The position numbers were made by a program, and so were the translations under genes. Below, piece after piece: positions 60,563 to 64,000 of a DNA stretch of 64,000 nt. Origin of the DNA: JACCZR01 sp035296565 (lineage in GTDB: Bacteria; Actinomycetota; Thermoleophilia; Solirubrobacterales; Thermoleophilaceae). How positions within the stretch are numbered: position 1 is the stretch's first letter; every line of letters starts with the position of its first letter. The notes beneath the pieces are model-generated. The model worked only from the letters and a program-made list of their open reading frames with translations. It did no database searches and was not told the DNA's origin. The stretch lies in the NCBI GenBank assembly GCA_035296565.1, contig DATHAQ010000010.1, forward strand, positions 16,162 to 80,161, in the 5' to 3' direction.

Positions 60563-61260
60563 CGCTCGCCGAAGCGGTAGCCCACGCCTCTAACCGTGAC
60601 GATCAGCTCGGGCTCGCGCGGGTCGGCCTCGAGTTTCTCCCGCAGGTGGCGGATGTGGACGTCGACCGTCCGGGGGTCGCGGTAGGCCGAGTCGCCCCAC
60701 ACTCGTTCGAGCAGCTGCGTACGGCTGTAGACCCGGCCGGGGTTGCGGGCCAGCGCGGCGAGGATCTCGAACTCCACGTAGGTCAGGCGGACGTCGCCAT
60801 TCGAGGCCTCGACGCTGCGCCGCTCGAAGTCGATGCGCAGGTCGCCGTGGACCAGCGGCTCCTCTGGCGCGTCCTCCTCGCGAGCAAGGCTCGCGCGGCG
60901 CAGCACCGCTTTCACCCGGCTGCGGAACTCGCGCAGGGAGAAGGGCTTGGTGATGTAGTCGTCGGCGCCCAGCTCCAGGCCGAGCACCTTGTCGATCTCC
61001 TCGGCCTTGGCGGTGAGCATGATGATCGGCACACCGCTGCGCGCCCGCAGGCGCCGGCAGACCTCGAAGCCGTCGACCTTCGGCAGCATCAGGTCGAGCA
61101 CCACGAGATCGAACGAGCCCTCGCTCAGGCGGTCGAGCGCCTCCTGACCGTCCACGGCGCCCACGACCTCATAGCCCTCGCGCTTGAGGGGGAACGACAA
61201 GAGCTTCTGCACCGACTGCTCGTCATCGACGAGAAGGATCCGCGGTGCCTGCTGAGACAC
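60559..61260 (-). CDS. OmpR-family response regulator
   Basis: The 233-residue protein has a receiver domain (ILLVDDEQ, phosphorylated Asp in VVLDLMLPKVDGFE, MLTAKAE, YITKPFSLRE) and a winged helix (LTYVEFEILAALARNPGRVYSRTQLLERVWG, RTVDVHIRHLREKLE, VRGVGYRFG). GTG start, with TACAAT 6 nt upstream. The unit regulator-kinase-HtrA-inositol-phosphatase-like-anti-sigma is tightly packed. Confidence 0.96.
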   Translation of the reverse strand: MSQQAPRILLVDDEQSVQKLLSFPLKREGYEVVGAVDGQEALDRLSEGSFDLVVLDLMLPKVDGFEVCRRLRARSGVPIIMLTAKAEEIDKVLGLELGADDYITKPFSLREFRSRVKAVLRRASLAREEDAPEEPLVHGDLRIDFERRSVEASNGDVRLTYVEFEILAALARNPGRVYSRTQLLERVWGDSAYRDPRTVDVHIRHLREKLEADPREPELIVTVRGVGYRFGER

Positions 61261-61266
61261 CAGCAG

Positions 61267-61272
61267 ATTGTA
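61267..61272 (-). promoter_or_regulatory. -10 hexamer TACAAT, leaderless start of the response regulator
   Basis: Minus strand TACAAT, 6 nt, GTG (61258-61260). Confidence 0.5.
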
Positions 61273-61276
61273 GGTT
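61271..61276 (+). promoter_or_regulatory. -10 hexamer TAGGTT, leaderless start of the M28-like gene
   Basis: Plus strand TAGGTT, 6 nt, ATG at 61283. It overlaps the minus-strand -10 by two bases. Confidence 0.45.
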
Positions 61277-61282
61277 GCGGCG

Positions 61283-63043
61283 ATGCTCGAACCACGGCTC
61301 TACCGGGCGGCCTTCATTCCGGCCGTCCTCGCCGTGGTGCTGACGATGTTCTCCCTGGAGAGCCGCCCGCGTCCGCTCCCGCAAGGTCTGGCGGCCGACG
61401 TGCTGTTCGACGGGCGCCAGGCGGCGATCCAAGCCGACCTGATCGCCGCGCGCTTTCCCGACCGCCGCGCGGGCACTCCGGGGGACCGTGGGACCGCCGA
61501 GTCGGTGGCCCGTACCTTCGGCCGGCGCGGCTTCACCGTCGAGCGCGATGCCTTCCGCAACCAGGGCCGCGACCTGGTGAACATCGCCGGCCGCAGGCCC
61601 GGGCGCCGGCGCGAGCAGGTGGTGGTCGTGGCCGCCCGCGACGCCCCCGGGCCGCCCGACCGCGCCGGCAGCGCGGCGGACACGGCGGCGCTCGTGGAGC
61701 TCGCGCGCGTCTTCGAGGGCCGCTCCTCCGAGCGCACGCTGGTGCTGGCCTCGGTGGACGGCGCCCGCCTGGGGCAAGCGGGAGCCCGCCGGCTGGCGCG
61801 GCGCCTGCGCTCCTCGGGCGGCGGCGTGGCGGCCGTGCTCGTCGTCTCGGGGCTGGGGACGCCCTCGAGTGAGCCGCCCGTGGTCTCGTGGTCTGGCGAC
61901 ACCGCGCGCGTGGGCATCGGCCTCGAGCGCACCGCCGCCGAGGCCGTGCGCCTCGAGCTCGACACGCGCGTGGAGGCCTCCTCGGTGGCCGGGCAGCTGA
62001 GCCGGCTTGCGTTCCCGCTCGGGCTGGGTGCCCAGGGCGTGTTCCTCGACGCTGGGCTCGACTCGCTGCGGTTCTCGGGCAGCGGGGAGCTGGACCCGCC
62101 TGCCGACGAGCGCCTCGACCCCGACCGCCTGGGAGGCCTCGGGCGCGCGGCCTTGCGCACTCTCAGCAGCCTCGACGTCTCGGGCGCCCCCGAGCATGGC
62201 CCGCGCTCGTACGTGACCGCGGTGAGCCAGGTCCTGCCCGGCTGGGTGATCTCGGTGCTGGCACTCGCCCTGCTGCTGCCGGCCGTGCTGGCCTCGATCG
62301 ACGCCTTCGCCCGCGCGCGGCGACGGCGGGAGCCCGTGTTGCCCGGCCTGCGCAGCATCGGGCTGGTGGCCCTGGCGCTGCTCGGAGGCCTCCTGCTGGC
62401 CAAGCTCCTGACGCTCGTGGGCGCCACGCCGGGCGCCCCCCAGGCGGCGGTCGATCCCAGCGCGCTCCCGCTCGACGCCCCGGCGACGGTCGTCCTCGCG
62501 GCGGTCGTTCTGCTGACCGGCGGGTTGCTCTACGCGATCAAGCGCTTCTTCGGCGCGGGCGACCCCGCCGCCGCCGGCAGGGGGTGCGCCGCGGCGCTGG
62601 TGCTGTGCGGCGCGTCGCTCGTGCTCTGGGCGCTCGACCCCTACGCGGCATTGCTGACGGTACCCGCCGTCCACCTGTGGATGCTGGCCATGCTGCTCGA
62701 GCCGCGGCCCATCCGCCGGGTGCGTGTGATCGCGCTGATCGGCGGCTTGCTGCCGCCGGCGGTAGTCGCGCTCTACTACTCGATCGCGCTGGGGCTCGAC
62801 CCGCTGCACGGCGGGTGGTACCTGCTGATGTCCGCAATGGGCGGGACCCCGAGCCTGGCCACGCTGTTGGTGTGGGTGGCGCTCGCCGCTGCCTTCTCGG
62901 CCGTGGCCCGTTCGGCGCTGGTGGCTGACCCCGAGGACGAGAGCCCCGAGCGCCAGCCGCTGCGGGCGGTGCCGAGCTACGCGGGGCCGGGCTCGCTGGG
63001 CGGCACCGAGTCGGCCATGCCCCGGCGCTACCCGGCCCGCTAG
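61283..63043 (+). CDS. M28 peptidase-like membrane protein with degenerate active site
   Basis: The 586-residue protein has one N-terminal helix, an M28-like domain (about 40-290) and about eight C-terminal helices, the layout of ER/actinobacterial membrane M28 proteins. RRAGTPGDRGTAESVARTFGRRGFTVE matches the family start. Expected ligands are altered: the AHxD position reads AARDAP, the GAxDN position reads GSAADTAAL, and the catalytic EE pair of DGEExG reads DGARLG. It therefore looks like a pseudoenzyme. It ends on a CTAG shared with thiL. Confidence 0.82.
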   Translation: MLEPRLYRAAFIPAVLAVVLTMFSLESRPRPLPQGLAADVLFDGRQAAIQADLIAARFPDRRAGTPGDRGTAESVARTFGRRGFTVERDAFRNQGRDLVNIAGRRPGRRREQVVVVAARDAPGPPDRAGSAADTAALVELARVFEGRSSERTLVLASVDGARLGQAGARRLARRLRSSGGGVAAVLVVSGLGTPSSEPPVVSWSGDTARVGIGLERTAAEAVRLELDTRVEASSVAGQLSRLAFPLGLGAQGVFLDAGLDSLRFSGSGELDPPADERLDPDRLGGLGRAALRTLSSLDVSGAPEHGPRSYVTAVSQVLPGWVISVLALALLLPAVLASIDAFARARRRREPVLPGLRSIGLVALALLGGLLLAKLLTLVGATPGAPQAAVDPSALPLDAPATVVLAAVVLLTGGLLYAIKRFFGAGDPAAAGRGCAAALVLCGASLVLWALDPYAALLTVPAVHLWMLAMLLEPRPIRRVRVIALIGGLLPPAVVALYYSIALGLDPLHGGWYLLMSAMGGTPSLATLLVWVALAAAFSAVARSALVADPEDESPERQPLRAVPSYAGPGSLGGTESAMPRRYPAR

Positions 63044-63906
63044 TGCTCGTAGCCGGACAGGCCCTCGACGGGCGCTCCGGCGACGTCCAGTAGCTCGAGG
63101 CCCTCACCCTCGGCCACCTCGCCGATCCAGGTGATCCCCGCGACGTCCTCGAGCGCGCGCGGCCCGCACACCATCAGCTCGTAATCGCCGCCGCCCGTGG
63201 CCGCCAGCCGCGGGGTCACCCCTGGGGCGAGCGGCAGCCGCGCGAGCTCGATTCGCAGCCGCGCCCCGCTCGCCCGGGCGACGTGCCAGGCGTCCGTGGC
63301 CAGCCCGTCGCTGAGGTCGATCATGGCCGTGGCCCCGGCGCGCGCCAGCGCCCTGCCCTCCTCGAGCCGCGGCTCGGGCCGCCGGTGGCGCTCGCTCGCC
63401 TCCTCGGGGCGGGCCGCCGCGCCCAGCTCTCCGGTCACACCGACGAGGTCGCCGGGCTGCGCGCCGTCGCGCCCGCACAGCTCGTACTCGCTCTCCGCCC
63501 AGCCGTTCACCGCGACGGTTACGGTCAGGCAACCGCCGCGCACGATGTCGCCGCCGGCGACCGCGGTGCCCGTGCGCCGCGCGAGGACACCGATTCCCCG
63601 CGCCAGCTCCAGCGCCTCCTCGTCGGGAAAGCCGGCCGGCAGCACGAAGGACACCAGCGCCTCGCCCGGCGCAGCCCCCATCGCCGCCAGGTCGGACAGG
63701 GCGGTGGCCAGGGCCTTGTGGCCTACGTCGGCGGGCGAACTGGTGTCGAGGCTGAAGTGGACGCCCTCGGCGACGGTGTCGATCGAGGAGACGGCTATGG
63801 GCGCGGCGGCCACCACGGCGGCGTCGTCACCCGGGCCGCGAAGCAGTCGCGCGGGCGGCCCGGGCAGCTCGGCCCGGATGGCCTCGATGAGCGCCAGCTC
63901 GCTCAG
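63040..63906 (-). CDS. thiL: Thiamine-monophosphate kinase, proposed CTG start
   Basis: ThiL phosphorylates thiamine phosphate to thiamine diphosphate. SSIDTVAEGVHFSLDTS, HKALATALSDLAAMGA, GGDIVRGG, MIDLSDGLATDAWHVA and GGGDYELM are the AIR-synthase-fold motifs. The first canonical start (GTG 63816) would remove the conserved SELALIEAIRAELPG and GPGDDAAV segments, which hold metal-binding Asp residues. Between the frame's upstream stop (63970) and that GTG there is no ATG, GTG or TTG. The CTG at 63906 overlaps the upstream stop (CTGA) and gives 288 residues. Confidence 0.88.
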   Translation of the reverse strand: MSELALIEAIRAELPGPPARLLRGPGDDAAVVAAAPIAVSSIDTVAEGVHFSLDTSSPADVGHKALATALSDLAAMGAAPGEALVSFVLPAGFPDEEALELARGIGVLARRTGTAVAGGDIVRGGCLTVTVAVNGWAESEYELCGRDGAQPGDLVGVTGELGAAARPEEASERHRRPEPRLEEGRALARAGATAMIDLSDGLATDAWHVARASGARLRIELARLPLAPGVTPRLAATGGGDYELMVCGPRALEDVAGITWIGEVAEGEGLELLDVAGAPVEGLSGYEH

Positions 63907-64000
63907 TTGGCCGGGGGGCCGCCCCCGCCGCCCTTCCCGTTGCCGCGGCCGTTCCCCGCGCCGTTTCCGTTACCTCCCCCGCCGTCCGGGCTGGGGCTGG
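63903..64000 (-). CDS. C-terminal end of a Gly/Asn-rich protein (partial)
   Basis: The last 31 residues of a gene that continues past the window: SPSPDGGGGNGNGAGNGRGN followed by GKGGGGGPPAN and TGA. Low complexity and secreted-protein-like, but no function can be given. Its stop codon overlaps the proposed CTG start of thiL, which supports both calls. Confidence 0.55.
   Translation of the reverse strand, partial: SPSPDGGGGNGNGAGNGRGNGKGGGGGPPAN

Overview
This 64-kb window is GC-rich DNA (roughly 70 percent by eye, not computed) from a bacterial chromosome, and it carries the replication-origin region. Gene order (gyrA-gyrB-DUF721-recF-dnaN-dnaA read leftward, then rpmH-rnpA-yidD-yidC-jag-rsmG-parA-parB read rightward), menaquinone genes, a Mycobacterium-like dcd, Rieske and Tat genes, and many short-leader or leaderless starts point to a deep-branching actinobacterium. 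My best guess is class Thermoleophilia (Solirubrobacterales or a relative). That placement is inference; no rRNA is present.

Layout. 1-2 kb: end of an HNH nuclease gene, a coiled-coil membrane protein and a secreted helical protein. 2-11.2 kb (minus strand): gyrA, gyrB, a DciA/DUF721 gene, recF, dnaN, dnaA. 11.3-16.1 kb (plus): ribosomal protein L34, RNase P protein, YidD, YidC, Jag, RsmG, ParA, ParB, tRNA-Ile. Two identical parS-like sites lie in dnaN and rsmG and flank dnaA. 16-27 kb: bifunctional nuclease, Ddl, a PLP aminotransferase, a phosphodiesterase-like protein, GtrA and GT87-like membrane proteins, an alpha/beta hydrolase, a YmdB-like phosphoesterase and an ABC exporter. 27-35 kb: hemB, a fused AhbA-AhbB-like siroheme decarboxylase, hemL, a Bacillus-type QcrABC quinol:cytochrome c reductase, menG and a polyprenyl diphosphate synthase, so tetrapyrrole and respiratory functions sit together. 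35-40 kb: dcd, tatA, tatC, a STAS antagonist, tRNA-Lys, a universal stress protein, a hydrolase and a class IV aminotransferase. 40.3-44.5 kb: a nucleotide-sugar cluster resembling WbpI-WbpA-WbpB-WbpD (acetamido-uronic acid synthesis). 44.5-47.5 kb: small membrane proteins with proline-rich tails. 47.5-52.7 kb (minus): purA, a DnaC-like ATPase, dnaB, rplI, rpsR, ssb, rpsF. 52.8-57 kb: a basic proline-rich membrane protein, a Bax-inhibitor-like protein, GT20 and TreT-like trehalose enzymes and an anti-sigma kinase. 57-64 kb: inositol-phosphatase-like enzyme, HtrA lipoprotein, histidine kinase and response regulator (like mycobacterial MprAB-PepD), a degenerate M28 peptidase-like membrane protein, thiL, and the tail of a glycine-rich protein.

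Themes across the window: (1) a TAnnnT -10 hexamer 6-12 nt before the start codon recurs at many genes on both strands, which implies widespread leaderless or near-leaderless transcripts; (2) four genes (rsmG, a DUF2752 gene, the inositol-phosphatase-like gene and thiL) have family-conserved N-termini with no ATG, GTG or TTG available, and each has a well-placed CTG; (3) four convergent gene pairs end on a shared CTAG that supplies both stop codons; (4) both a DciA-type and a DnaC-type helicase-loader gene are present. I did not see insertion sequences, CRISPR arrays, prophage or a defence island. The window looks like core chromosome rather than acquired DNA.
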